This document shows, one piece after another, positions 48,602 through 58,179 of a DNA stretch of 64,000 nucleotides. Location: assembly GCA_016715795.1 (NCBI GenBank), contig JADJXP010000002.1, positions 310,001 through 374,000 on the forward strand, read 5' to 3'. The translations under genes and the position numbers were made by a program. The notes beneath the pieces were generated by a model. That model was not told the DNA's origin, ran no database searches, and saw only the letters and a list, made by a program, of their open reading frames with translations. Source of the DNA: Chloracidobacterium sp. GTDB taxonomy: Bacteria; Acidobacteriota; Blastocatellia; Pyrinomonadales; Pyrinomonadaceae. Every line of letters begins with the position of its first letter. Position 1 is the first letter of the stretch.

Positions 48602-50551
48602 ATGTTCAGCGACAACTTCAGGCGGGGTGAAGGGAAAGGTAAGGGAATGGCTGGGTCGCGGGCCGTTTCCAAGATCGCAGACTTCGGCTGGAAGGCTTTT
48701 CAGGCCGTCAATCGCGCGATTCCCGAGGGAGAGTCGATCAAGCCCGCGTGGGCTGCCGAAGCACTCCTCAAGTCCCATGAAAGGACGGCTCCACCCCTTG
48801 GATTTCCACGCGAAACAGATTCGCTGTGCCCTGCGTGCGTTAAGTCCGTTCGCAACGGTGTAATTTCCGGTGACATTCCCCTCGACATTCTGATGGACGC
48901 CCATCCGGGCGAGATCAAGGCTCAGATCTTTGAAGAGAACGGGCAGATCCTGATGCGAAAGGAATGTCCGACGCATGGCCTGTACGAAGACGTGCTGGCG
49001 ACTGACGCGAGATTTCTTGATCGGATCGAGAAGCTGTTCTTCGGGCGAGATTTCAAGGCGGCGGAGGATACGCACGTTCACCATCACGGTACGAGCGATA
49101 TCAAATTCGGCCGCGGCGCGGTCCTCACCGTCGATCTTACAAATCGCTGCAACATGATGTGCAATCCATGCTTTATGGATGCGAACCAGGTTGGCTATGT
49201 TCACGAGCCGACCTTCGAGGATACGAAGGCAATACTTGATCGAGCGGTCTCCTTCAAACCACGGCGTCAGATAATCATCCTGTTCTCCGGCGGCGAGCCG
49301 ACCTTGTCGCCGTACTTTTTGGATGCGGTTGCATATGCAAAAAAGGTAGGGTTCTATCGCATTCTCGCTGCGACGAACGGTATCCGCTATGCCGAGGATA
49401 TCGAGTTTTGTAAGGCTGCGAAAGCTGCGGGCCAGCACGGCGTCTATTTACAGTTTGACGGCACAAACGAAGAGGATAACAAGCATCGTGGCGTCGGTAA
49501 TTTGTTTGATGTCAAGCTAAAGGCCATCGAGAACCTTGCCTCGGTCGGTATCAAGGTCACGCTTGTTACCACGATCGTCAATTCGTGGAACAACGAAGGC
49601 ATCGGCTCGATCGTCAAGTTTGCTGCCGAGAATATCGACAAGGTCCAGACGATCGCCTTTCAGCCGGTTAGCTTTACGGGGCGCGATGAGGATATCTCAG
49701 AAAAGGATCGAACACAGCAGCGCTATACGCTCGCGGGAATGACGCACGATCTCAAGCGTCAGCTCGAAGGCACGCTCGAGCCGCTCAGGGATTGGTTTCC
49801 TCTTTCAAGCTATTCAGCTTTCACCTCCGTAATGGACATGCTTCAGGGAGCTGATGCTCCGTGGGGATGGTCGTCATGTAATTGCCATCCGAACTGCGGC
49901 ATCTTTACGCTAATCGTTGTCAACAAGAAGACGAACGAGATGCGGTCGCTCTTTGAGTTTTTTAACTACGAACGTTTCATCCAGGACGTGGCGACCATAA
50001 CAGACACAGCCCGCGGAAAGAAATTGACAATCGCGCAGCTCGGGCTCGCGATAATGCGCAATTACGACGCGTCACGTGCGCCCGAGGGATTTCCGATCTC
50101 TCAGATCATCAACCTGTTCAAACCATCGTCCACTACATCGAACTCGGACCGCAACGACCGGATGCAGGTCGAACGTACCGAGGAGGATGTTTGGCGCGTG
50201 CTGTGCGTCGAAGGTATGTGGTTTCAGGACCTGTTTACCTACGATTTTCGCCGCACCGAGATGTGCGTCATCCCATACGGCACGCAGGAGGGTGAGGTCT
50301 CATTCTGCGCATACAATACCGGCGTCGGCTGGCGGCAGATCATCGAAGAAATGCACAAGACGGCGAGTTTGGCCGATTGGTACAAGGAACACGGCCGCCA
50401 TGCGGTCTATGCAAAAGGGCATGATGTGCCGCATATCGAAAAGACCCGCTCGCTCAGTCTTCCCGTGATAGCAAAGGTTCTCGAAGCAGACATCGAAAAG
50501 CCTGCGGTCTCGCCGTATCTTGTCGAGGAAGGCGAATCAGCCCCAGTCTGA
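48602..50551 (+). CDS. Radical SAM protein of the Tes/Mss family (candidate membrane-spanning lipid synthase)
   Basis: 649 residues with GGGAGG five bases before the ATG. Order of parts: an N-terminal metal-site region with Cys76/Cys79 (LCPAC) and Cys122-P-T-H125 (ECPTHG); the radical SAM domain with Cys183, Cys187 and Cys190 in NRCNMMCNPCF and the SAM-binding SGGEPTLSP; then an extra cysteine group Cys426, Cys428, Cys432 (SSCNCHPNCG) and a C-terminal part with MCVIPYG and SFCAYN. This layout is that of archaeal tetraether synthase Tes (MJ0619 group) and its bacterial homologues (Mss), which join two acyl or isoprenoid tails at their methyl ends. Acidobacteriota of this kind make iso-diabolic acid, so this is a good candidate enzyme. 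The substrate is inferred, not shown. Confidence 0.8.
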   Translation: MFSDNFRRGEGKGKGMAGSRAVSKIADFGWKAFQAVNRAIPEGESIKPAWAAEALLKSHERTAPPLGFPRETDSLCPACVKSVRNGVISGDIPLDILMDAHPGEIKAQIFEENGQILMRKECPTHGLYEDVLATDARFLDRIEKLFFGRDFKAAEDTHVHHHGTSDIKFGRGAVLTVDLTNRCNMMCNPCFMDANQVGYVHEPTFEDTKAILDRAVSFKPRRQIIILFSGGEPTLSPYFLDAVAYAKKVGFYRILAATNGIRYAEDIEFCKAAKAAGQHGVYLQFDGTNEEDNKHRGVGNLFDVKLKAIENLASVGIKVTLVTTIVNSWNNEGIGSIVKFAAENIDKVQTIAFQPVSFTGRDEDISEKDRTQQRYTLAGMTHDLKRQLEGTLEPLRDWFPLSSYSAFTSVMDMLQGADAPWGWSSCNCHPNCGIFTLIVVNKKTNEMRSLFEFFNYERFIQDVATITDTARGKKLTIAQLGLAIMRNYDASRAPEGFPISQIINLFKPSSTTSNSDRNDRMQVERTEEDVWRVLCVEGMWFQDLFTYDFRRTEMCVIPYGTQEGEVSFCAYNTGVGWRQIIEEMHKTASLADWYKEHGRHAVYAKGHDVPHIEKTRSLSLPVIAKVLEADIEKPAVSPYLVEEGESAPV

Positions 50552-50603
50552 CCGAACCGACCGAAGAACAATTATTCGCGCGAATCTGTTGTTCGCCCAC
50601 CAG

Positions 50604-51707
50604 ATGAACAGTCTCGTTTTCTCAAATATGCTGCACCGGCCCGCGCGGACCGTCGTGAGTGTTCTTGGCATAGGCGTGGGTGTGTTGCTGATCGTTTTTA
50701 CGATTGGGCTAGCGAACGGCAGCCTTCGTGAGCGAGCCGCACGCGAGGCCAATGTGGGGGCCGAGATCATGTTTCGTGCATCAGGCAGCATGGGCCTGAC
50801 CGGAGCGGACGTGCTTCGGTTGCCCGTGTCGCTCGGTGCTGACCTTGAGAAGGTTGACGGTGTCGAGGCTGTGGTTCCAATAGGTCAGAACAGTGTCATG
50901 GCGAACGAGACGACGACCGGCAACCGGCTGATCGACGGTATTCCGTTCGACAAGTATGCGGAGATCTCAGGGCTCGAGGTGGTCGAAGGGCGGAAGTTTG
51001 TCGATGGCCGGGATGAGATGATGACCGATCCGACATGGCTCGAACGACGAAAAAAGAAGGTTGGCGACAAGTTTCAGATATACGAACGCGATTTTGTGAT
51101 AGTCGGAGCCTATGAACCAAGCGCGGGTGCACGAGTAAAGATACCTCTCTCAACGATGCAGGCCCAGTTGGGCGCGGACGATCTGGCTTCGGCCTTCCTG
51201 ATCAAGGTCCAGCCGGGCCGCACGCCACAGGAAGTGGGCGACCTCTTGCATGCGAGATTTCCCGATAATCAGATAATCCTGACGAGCGAGCTTGAGGAAC
51301 TCTACATGCAAGGCGTGCCTGCTCTGAATGTCTTTCTGGACGTCGTTGTCGGTGTCGCCGGCGGCATTAGTGCCTTGATCATTCTATTGACGATGTACAC
51401 GACAGTAACGGAACGAACACGCCAGATCGGCGTTCTTAAGAGTCTCGGTATGTCGCGTTTCGGTATCGCTCTGACAATCGTCAAAGAAGCTCTTCTCATC
51501 AGTCTCGGTGGCGTCATTTTCGGAGTATTGGCGACGGTCTTGCTGCGAGCGGCGACGGTGAAATGGACCTCTCTGACGGTCGCGATCGAACCTCAGGTGG
51601 TGGCAGCGGTCGTCGTCGTCGGCCTCATCAGCGGCGTGATCGGGGCATTGTATCCGGGGCTGCGGGCCGCACGGCTGGATGCTGTCGAGGCCCTGAATTA
51701 CGAATAG
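50604..51707 (+). CDS. FtsX/MacB-like ABC permease without linked ATPase
   Basis: 367 residues from ATG 50604; an open frame reaches back over the preceding gene but this MNSLVFSNMLHRPARTVVSV start is normal for the family. One N-terminal helix, a periplasmic domain (about residues 45-240) and three C-terminal helices with RTRQIGVLKSLGMSRFGI, the typical FtsX segment. It belongs with a MacB/LolD-type ATPase, but none is adjacent. It starts 52 bp after the radical SAM gene, so a functional link, such as lipid handling, is possible. Confidence 0.85.
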   Translation: MNSLVFSNMLHRPARTVVSVLGIGVGVLLIVFTIGLANGSLRERAAREANVGAEIMFRASGSMGLTGADVLRLPVSLGADLEKVDGVEAVVPIGQNSVMANETTTGNRLIDGIPFDKYAEISGLEVVEGRKFVDGRDEMMTDPTWLERRKKKVGDKFQIYERDFVIVGAYEPSAGARVKIPLSTMQAQLGADDLASAFLIKVQPGRTPQEVGDLLHARFPDNQIILTSELEELYMQGVPALNVFLDVVVGVAGGISALIILLTMYTTVTERTRQIGVLKSLGMSRFGIALTIVKEALLISLGGVIFGVLATVLLRAATVKWTSLTVAIEPQVVAAVVVVGLISGVIGALYPGLRAARLDAVEALNYE

Positions 51708-51770
51708 TTCGGCCTTCCGTTCTAAAAAAAAGTCCTAAAGTCCTCGAAAATCGGACCGGTTTGACCTACA

Positions 51771-53768
51771 ATGATTCAACCCGTTGATCGCGTGACGAAT
51801 TCTATCGCAAGGTTGTTTTTTTGTGCCATCGTGTCGGCCTTACTGGCCGCAGGGTTAAACGCGCAAACCGAGGAGGTGAACACCTTTCGTGTCGAGAAAG
51901 TTCCGGTCGAGGGCGGGGCAGAGATCGTGACCATATTTGCGAAGAGCGGTATACTCATCGGTGACGGCAGTGAATACGGCTCGCAGGAACTGCCTATGGT
52001 GAGCGTCTTGCGTGACACATTGGGCGATCAGATAAGCGAGAACGACCGTCTCCGCTATGTCTGGATGCACACGTATTCAAAACCAAGTTTTTGGCAGCGT
52101 TTTGCCGGATCGGTACCGTTTCTCTACACGCGTACTACGGGCCGCTCCAAGGTATCAGGCCCGCCCCCGCCGCTCGTCGATATGCAGCGGTCGAACAAGG
52201 CTTTGTGGGACCAGATCTTCTGGTCAGTTTTTAAGCGGATCGTGAGGAGTGAGTTCGGCCTCGGCGGCAAATCGGTTGTCTCCCAGTATTACAAGAACTC
52301 TCGCGATCATCGCCGGACGGCTGTCGCGAGCGCCTTGACCATTCTTGCCCTGTACCAGTCGATCGAGAAAGACAAACTCCTTAGCGACGCCGAACTGAAG
52401 GACATCCAGGCTCGGCTTTGGCTTACCGATAAGACCTTCGGATGGCACATGCAGGATGAGAACCTGAATCGCGTTTACGAACGAGAGATGACGAGGGTCA
52501 AGTCTGAGCGCGGCACCAATTGGGAACTGCTTCGCCAGTATGCTGAGGCGCAGCGGCTGTATTTTGATCCGATCGAGATGGCCGATGGTGAGGCAAGACA
52601 TGCGATGATCTGGGTTGCCGCCGATGACCTTGCTGAGTATTCGGGCCGGACGTTTAACTCGCGATTTCTGAATATCGCCAGCCCCTGGAATGATGGCAGA
52701 CTTCGTAAATGGAAGGGCTATACGCAGACGTGGTGGTTTGATAGGGAGAATCGGGTTGTCGACGCCGGTACACAGGGTGCCCGGGAGCGCACAATGATAC
52801 CGCTCGCTCTTTATGGCCTCGATAATCCCAAAATACCGGTGATACTTATCGATTTTCGCGATGGCGGGAATCCCCGGCGTCGTGAGATCAGCCGACGCGT
52901 TCTGAACGACGTCACGAACAATGTATTGGCGATATCGAAATTCAGCAGTATTCCGTATTTTGTTGGGCGATATATTTATGACTATACGACCGGAAAGCGC
53001 GGAATGGACCTTAACGGAGCCTCGCGTCAGCGATCCTATGCTCAATTAAAGATGTTGTTGGCCCTTGATCACAGCCTCGACGACGGCCTTGAGGATGAGT
53101 TGATCGATCGAATAGAGCGGGCTTCGATCAATCCAATGGAGAACGATGCGGTTTCGCAGGTTAAGATCGCCGGCCAGCAGTATAAGAATCTAATGGCATA
53201 TGCCCGCAGGCCGGACGGGCTGCCGGCAAAACTAATCCGCGAACGACGCGAGGAAATGGTGAAGCTGGCCCACGGCTCAAAGGAGCGGCTTTTCTTCTCT
53301 CTCGCGAGCATGCTGAGCTTGGGGATCTATCGACATCGTGAAGAACCGTCGCCGGAGATGCTGGCCAAGATGGACATCCGGCGGCAGCTTGACCACCACG
53401 AACGGGTCCTGATCGAGACCGCATACAACTCGTCGGATCCCGAGATCGATAGTGATGCCCCGGCTGTGCGGCGAGCCCTTGAATTCGTTGCCCAGAACGG
53501 CGCATCAGCCAAGGGTAAAACGAGCCGTGCGCTGGCCAGGATATTCCGCATCGCACCTGACGATGCCATGCGCTCATCAGCCCTGGCGGGACTTTACCGA
53601 ATTAACAACTCGACGGCGAAAAGGGAACTGCTGGCGATCTATCGTGATCCGGGTTTAGACACGACGTGGCGCGATGCCAGTGCGCTCTATCTGCGACGCG
53701 CACTCGGCGAAGGTCAGCGGTTCACTAAACGCGACGCATCCGCGATCGCTGCGATCGAAGCTAACTGA
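51771..53768 (+). CDS. Large secreted protein of unknown function
   Basis: 665 residues with a Sec signal peptide (LFFCAIVSALLAAGLNAQ). The mature part is soluble, rich in charged and aromatic residues, with no catalytic motif I recognise. From about residue 555 the helical repeats (SDAPAVRRALEFVAQNG, then ARIFRIAPDDAMRSSALAGL) look HEAT-like. The gene lies 63 bp after the permease and 9 bp before the phosphatase-family gene, with which it is likely cotranscribed. Confidence 0.6.
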   Translation: MIQPVDRVTNSIARLFFCAIVSALLAAGLNAQTEEVNTFRVEKVPVEGGAEIVTIFAKSGILIGDGSEYGSQELPMVSVLRDTLGDQISENDRLRYVWMHTYSKPSFWQRFAGSVPFLYTRTTGRSKVSGPPPPLVDMQRSNKALWDQIFWSVFKRIVRSEFGLGGKSVVSQYYKNSRDHRRTAVASALTILALYQSIEKDKLLSDAELKDIQARLWLTDKTFGWHMQDENLNRVYEREMTRVKSERGTNWELLRQYAEAQRLYFDPIEMADGEARHAMIWVAADDLAEYSGRTFNSRFLNIASPWNDGRLRKWKGYTQTWWFDRENRVVDAGTQGARERTMIPLALYGLDNPKIPVILIDFRDGGNPRRREISRRVLNDVTNNVLAISKFSSIPYFVGRYIYDYTTGKRGMDLNGASRQRSYAQLKMLLALDHSLDDGLEDELIDRIERASINPMENDAVSQVKIAGQQYKNLMAYARRPDGLPAKLIRERREEMVKLAHGSKERLFFSLASMLSLGIYRHREEPSPEMLAKMDIRRQLDHHERVLIETAYNSSDPEIDSDAPAVRRALEFVAQNGASAKGKTSRALARIFRIAPDDAMRSSALAGLYRINNSTAKRELLAIYRDPGLDTTWRDASALYLRRALGEGQRFTKRDASAIAAIEAN

Positions 53769-53777
53769 TCCCTCAAG

Positions 53778-56297
53778 ATGATGTTCCTAAGATCGAGATC
53801 TCTTCTGGCATGGCTATTCCTGCTCGTCTTTGTATCGGCGGCCGGAGCACAGGGCGTCAAGCGGCTGGTCGTTATGAAGATCGACGGCCTTCCGGGTTAT
53901 CTTGTTGACAAATATGTCAAGGAGACCGATCCGGTGACCGGCAAGTCGCAGTTGCCATGGATCGAGGAGGCCTTTTATAAGAACGGCACGCGCCTGGACA
54001 ATTTCTATACGCGTGGAATGAGCCTTTCGGGCCCGTCGTGGAGCACGATCGATACAGGACAGCGCCTGCATATCAAAGGGAATGTTGAATACGACCGCTA
54101 CACGCTGCACTCTTACGATTACCTGAACTTTGTCCCTTTCTTCATAGACTTTGGCTTGAGGAAGGTTGCCGACATGCCGGCACTCGAAGTGTTGGACCAG
54201 CTTGAGCTGCCGATCCTCGCCGATGTTTTTCCCTACCCCAAACGTTATATCAGTGCTCAGCTCTATCAGCGCGGTAATCGTTGGGAGATCATCGGCAGCG
54301 GTTTTGTGCATCTCTATCCCGGCACGCCCAGCGATATGATCGACGAATGGGCGATGGGTATCCATTTCAGCAGCATGACTATGCGGCAAAACGAGCGGGA
54401 CATCGTTAAGCGGCTGATCGATAGGCCGGAGTTTGATTATATGGACTTTTACGATGTCTCATTCGACCATGTGGCCCACGGCAATAATGATCCGAGGGCA
54501 CAACTCGCAGACATCAAGAAGCTCGACCGGACGGTAGGCCGCTTTTGGACGGCAATCCGCGACTCGTCGCGAGCGGCCGAGACCGCTCTCGTTCTGGTAT
54601 CTGACCACGGGTTCAACTCTAAGGATAAGACCTACAGCCAGGGCTACAACATTGTGAAGCTGCTTAATAAGCGCACCGCCGGGGGCCACCATGTGATAAC
54701 AAAGCGGCGGCTGATGCTCGATTATGATGTCAAGGCCCTTTACCCGTTCACACCACTGATTAGGACAGCCTCCGACGAGTCGATCTACCTAAAAGGGCAG
54801 AGCAAGAACTATCCGACAGCCCTTTTCGATTTTGACGGCAATGAACGAGCATCCGTTCAACTTAGGAACAGCGATCTTAATGTCCTTCACATCCTGCTGC
54901 AGCAGCTTAAGAGTGGCGGCCTCAAACCGGAAGTCCGACGCGCGGCCACAGCGACGTTATTTGACCTGATCGACCGGCACCGGGCCGACTGGGAGGCGAC
55001 GGTTCGTGAGATGTCGGAGGAACTGGACGCCCTCGGCCGCACGACGGATGCGAAAGAGAAATTGACCGCCGAATTTATTGCAAAGATCGATCCCATGGCC
55101 AAGAAGCCGGGTGAAGACGTCCAGGGCCGGCGAATGACCGCTCAGAACAAGATTGCCCGACGCGAAGAGGCTGATTATCGAAATTATCTTGCGACCTTGA
55201 ACGGACTCCTGTCGTTGAAGAAGGACAGCTTTGAGCCCAAGGATGTCAAGATCGAGACGCTGATCGCTCCCGGAGCGATGGGCGATCACAACTCGATATA
55301 TCAGCTTCAGAATTATGTTGTCGGACCATCGCAGAATGGCCTAGTGCTTGACCAGGATGGCCGCATGGACATGTTGGCCAGCTTTCAGCATGTCAACTAC
55401 TTCGATCTCTTTACCTCGCAAACGGTTCGGAATAACGTGCAGGCGGAGGTGGGCAATCGACCCATTGATTTCGTCGCAACAACGATCCCGCTCAACGCTT
55501 TCGGCAATGCTTTGTCCGGCGACCTTAGGAGCGATGCCGACCCGATCTGGCTCTACGCTGACCGAGACAGGCAGGCTCTGCTTCTTACGAGAAACGATGA
55601 GGGCAGGTCGATCAAATACGTGCCGATCGCCGATCTGCGGGCTGACGTCAACGGTTCCATCACGTTCGATACGCGAGATTGGGCCGCGGGCCTGCCGCTA
55701 AAGATAATCGAGGATCCGGCACTTAACATTGCCGAGCAGAACAAGGCCGCGTGGCTGACTCAGTGGCACACTGAGATCGAATGGCTCAGAGCCGTCCACC
55801 GAACTAAGTACTCTAACGCGATCATAGGCCTTAACGAGCAGTTGGGCAAGCACTCCTTGTTCGACGACGTGGAAGGGCTGACCGCCGATCATCGTCTTGT
55901 CCGCCGCTTTCGCGAGCGACAGCGGCACCTCGCCGAGACGGACATGCTGATAATGGCCAGTAACCATTGGAATTTTGACGTCAAGGGCTTTAACCCAGGC
56001 GGCAATCATGGCTCGTTTTTCCGCGTCTCGACAAACTCGACCTTTATGATCGCAGGCGGCGAGACGTCGGGCATTCCGCGAGGGCTCAGGGTCGATGAGC
56101 CCTACGATAATCTAAGCGTTCTTCCGACCCTTCTCTCGCTGATGGGCCGCATTGACGATAAAAATCGACCCGACCCCGCCCTCACCGCGCTCGGCTTTCG
56201 CCGATTTCCGGGTAGGGTGATTACCGAGATAGTCGGTCAACGATCATCGACATCGAGCAATTTGAAGGGCCAAATCGACGTTGCGGGACAGCGATAG
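53778..56297 (+). CDS. Secreted alkaline-phosphatase-superfamily enzyme (phosphodiesterase type)
   Basis: 839 residues with a Sec signal peptide (FLLVFVSAAGAQ). The catalytic metal sites of the type I phosphodiesterase/nucleotide pyrophosphatase group are present: Asp in VVMKIDGLPG, the nucleophile region SGPSWSTIDTG, DVSFDHVAHGNND, VLVSDHGFN and the late His in GGNHGSF. A middle helical region (about residues 380-480) interrupts the core. Likely a periplasmic phospho- or sulfo-ester hydrolase; substrate unknown, possibly lipid or glycan head groups. Confidence 0.82.
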   Translation: MMFLRSRSLLAWLFLLVFVSAAGAQGVKRLVVMKIDGLPGYLVDKYVKETDPVTGKSQLPWIEEAFYKNGTRLDNFYTRGMSLSGPSWSTIDTGQRLHIKGNVEYDRYTLHSYDYLNFVPFFIDFGLRKVADMPALEVLDQLELPILADVFPYPKRYISAQLYQRGNRWEIIGSGFVHLYPGTPSDMIDEWAMGIHFSSMTMRQNERDIVKRLIDRPEFDYMDFYDVSFDHVAHGNNDPRAQLADIKKLDRTVGRFWTAIRDSSRAAETALVLVSDHGFNSKDKTYSQGYNIVKLLNKRTAGGHHVITKRRLMLDYDVKALYPFTPLIRTASDESIYLKGQSKNYPTALFDFDGNERASVQLRNSDLNVLHILLQQLKSGGLKPEVRRAATATLFDLIDRHRADWEATVREMSEELDALGRTTDAKEKLTAEFIAKIDPMAKKPGEDVQGRRMTAQNKIARREEADYRNYLATLNGLLSLKKDSFEPKDVKIETLIAPGAMGDHNSIYQLQNYVVGPSQNGLVLDQDGRMDMLASFQHVNYFDLFTSQTVRNNVQAEVGNRPIDFVATTIPLNAFGNALSGDLRSDADPIWLYADRDRQALLLTRNDEGRSIKYVPIADLRADVNGSITFDTRDWAAGLPLKIIEDPALNIAEQNKAAWLTQWHTEIEWLRAVHRTKYSNAIIGLNEQLGKHSLFDDVEGLTADHRLVRRFRERQRHLAETDMLIMASNHWNFDVKGFNPGGNHGSFFRVSTNSTFMIAGGETSGIPRGLRVDEPYDNLSVLPTLLSLMGRIDDKNRPDPALTALGFRRFPGRVITEIVGQRSSTSSNLKGQIDVAGQR

Positions 56298-56403
56298 GCA
56301 GAGGTCCGGATCTAAAGGGTATGTTTGCCGCCGGGCTGCACCGCGGAGTCGTGGTTCCGTGGAGGGACGAACGGTTTCCAGTTGTGAGATAATTCACGCC
56401 TGA

Positions 56404-58107
56404 ATGAGCGACCTGCAAAACGTAGAGGCTACCGCTGAAGAACCAGAAGAACTGACCGGGCCGACTGCCGAGGCAATAGTCGAGGCTGAGCCGCCCAGAC
56501 AGCAGAGCGTTGCGCGGTCGGCGGGAATTGTATCGATCGCGGTGATGTTCTCGCGTGTACTGGGGTTGGTGCGCGAGACGATATTTGCGCGCTACTTTGG
56601 CGCGGGTTTTCTCTACGACGCGTTCATCGTTGGATTTCGGATCCCTAATCTGCTCCGCGACCTGTTTGCCGAGGGAGCTCTGTCGGCGGCATTCGTCAAG
56701 GTCTTCACGGATTATCAGCTAAAGAACAGCGAAAAAGAGGCTTGGCGGCTAGCGAGCCTGATATTCAATGGGCTCGCGGTAGTGTTGAGCGTCATTTGTA
56801 TCGCAGGTATTCTGCTCTCGCCGCTGTTCGTCAAGCTCATAACCTACAACTATCTCGGCGACCCAAACCATTACTATCCGGCCGAAAAGGCAGCATTGGC
56901 GACCACGCTGATGCAGATAATGTTCCCGTTCATACTCCTGGTCGCTCTGGCGGCGTTGGCGATGGGCGTGTTGAATACCAAAGGGCGTTTTGGCATACCT
57001 GCGTCGGCATCGACCGCTTTTAATATCGTGTCCGTCGTGTTCGGGCTGGGTCTCGCCTTTTGGCTGAGCGGTGGAGCATGGGAGCGATCGGTCGATAAGA
57101 TAACGATCCCGTCGGACGCCGCACAATGGGCGATCATCGGAATGTCGATCGGGACATTGCTGGGCGGCGCGGCGCAGCTTGCGATACAGATACCGTCGCT
57201 ATTCAAGGTCGGCTTCCGATTTTCTTTCGCGCTCAGCTTTACTGATCCGGGCGTTCGGCGCGTGATGCGACTGATGGCACCCGCAATCGTCGGGACAGGA
57301 GCTATTCAGATCAAGGTCTTGGTCGATACGGTGGTGGCGTCGGGCATCGACGGCGGCGCCTCCTGGCTGAGCTATGCCTTCAGGTTAATGCAATTTCCGA
57401 TAGGCGTTTTTGGTGTGGCGATCGGCACGGCAGCGATACCGACTCTGTCTCGGCTTGCGTCGGAAGAGAATATTCTCAAATTCCGTTCGACGCTATCAGA
57501 TGCGATGAAGCTCGTGTTTCTTCTCGCGATCCCATCGGCATGCGGCCTTATCGTGCTCGGCGAACCGATCATTTCGCTGATCTATCAGCGAGGCGAATTC
57601 ACGGCGTTTGACACGAACATGACGGCTTGGGCCTTGACGGCATATTCGGTTGGGCTGGCAGGTTATGCTGCGATCAAGGTGTTGTCGCCTGCATTCTACG
57701 CTCTCGATGACGCGAAAACGCCTATGTATCTAAGCCTCGCGTCGATCCTGGTACATGTGCCGACGAGCTTTGGGATGATGCAGTTGTTGTCGACGGTTGG
57801 TGTGTCGCCTGAGCGTCCGAACGGTTTTGGCCACGTCGGTGTAGCGTTGGCGACGTCGGTCGTTTCGATCGTGACGTTGGTTGTGCTCGCCTTTTTTATG
57901 CGGCGAAAGATAAAACGGCTCAACGGCCGCGATCTAATTTCGGCGTTCGTGCGGATCGTGATCGCGTCGGCGGCGATGTCTGCGGTCGCTTACACGAGCT
58001 ATCGACTGCTCGCCGGATATCTCGGTGCGAAGGCGTTCTCAACAAGGCTGATCGAAGTATTCGTGCCGATAGCGCTCGCCGGTGTCACGTTCCTCATTTG
58101 CTGCTAA
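56404..58107 (+). CDS. murJ: Lipid II flippase MurJ (MviN)
   Basis: 567 residues, about 14 helices after a 40-residue hydrophilic start. MurJ moves lipid II across the inner membrane for peptidoglycan synthesis. Seen: SIAVMFSRVLGLVRETIFARYFG, FRIPNLLRDLFAEGALSAAFVKVF (the A-G-A-L-S-A-A-F motif), FPIGVFGVAIGTAAIPTLSR and the GLAGYAAIKVLSPAFYA segment. All are standard. Confidence 0.96.
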   Translation: MSDLQNVEATAEEPEELTGPTAEAIVEAEPPRQQSVARSAGIVSIAVMFSRVLGLVRETIFARYFGAGFLYDAFIVGFRIPNLLRDLFAEGALSAAFVKVFTDYQLKNSEKEAWRLASLIFNGLAVVLSVICIAGILLSPLFVKLITYNYLGDPNHYYPAEKAALATTLMQIMFPFILLVALAALAMGVLNTKGRFGIPASASTAFNIVSVVFGLGLAFWLSGGAWERSVDKITIPSDAAQWAIIGMSIGTLLGGAAQLAIQIPSLFKVGFRFSFALSFTDPGVRRVMRLMAPAIVGTGAIQIKVLVDTVVASGIDGGASWLSYAFRLMQFPIGVFGVAIGTAAIPTLSRLASEENILKFRSTLSDAMKLVFLLAIPSACGLIVLGEPIISLIYQRGEFTAFDTNMTAWALTAYSVGLAGYAAIKVLSPAFYALDDAKTPMYLSLASILVHVPTSFGMMQLLSTVGVSPERPNGFGHVGVALATSVVSIVTLVVLAFFMRRKIKRLNGRDLISAFVRIVIASAAMSAVAYTSYRLLAGYLGAKAFSTRLIEVFVPIALAGVTFLICC

Positions 58108-58179
58108 ACTATTGAGGATTCACGAATTAGAGAAGCTATTCGGCCTCCTGACGAAGCGAGTAGCAAGGCGTTGACGTGT

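Noticed and set aside
48542..49438. A 298-residue open frame on the minus strand
   Set aside because: It lies wholly antisense to the radical SAM gene and the gap before it, has no recognisable motif, and reflects codon bias of the real gene.
52224..53045. A 273-residue minus-strand frame
   Set aside because: Antisense to the secreted 665-residue protein; no motif and no ribosome-binding site.
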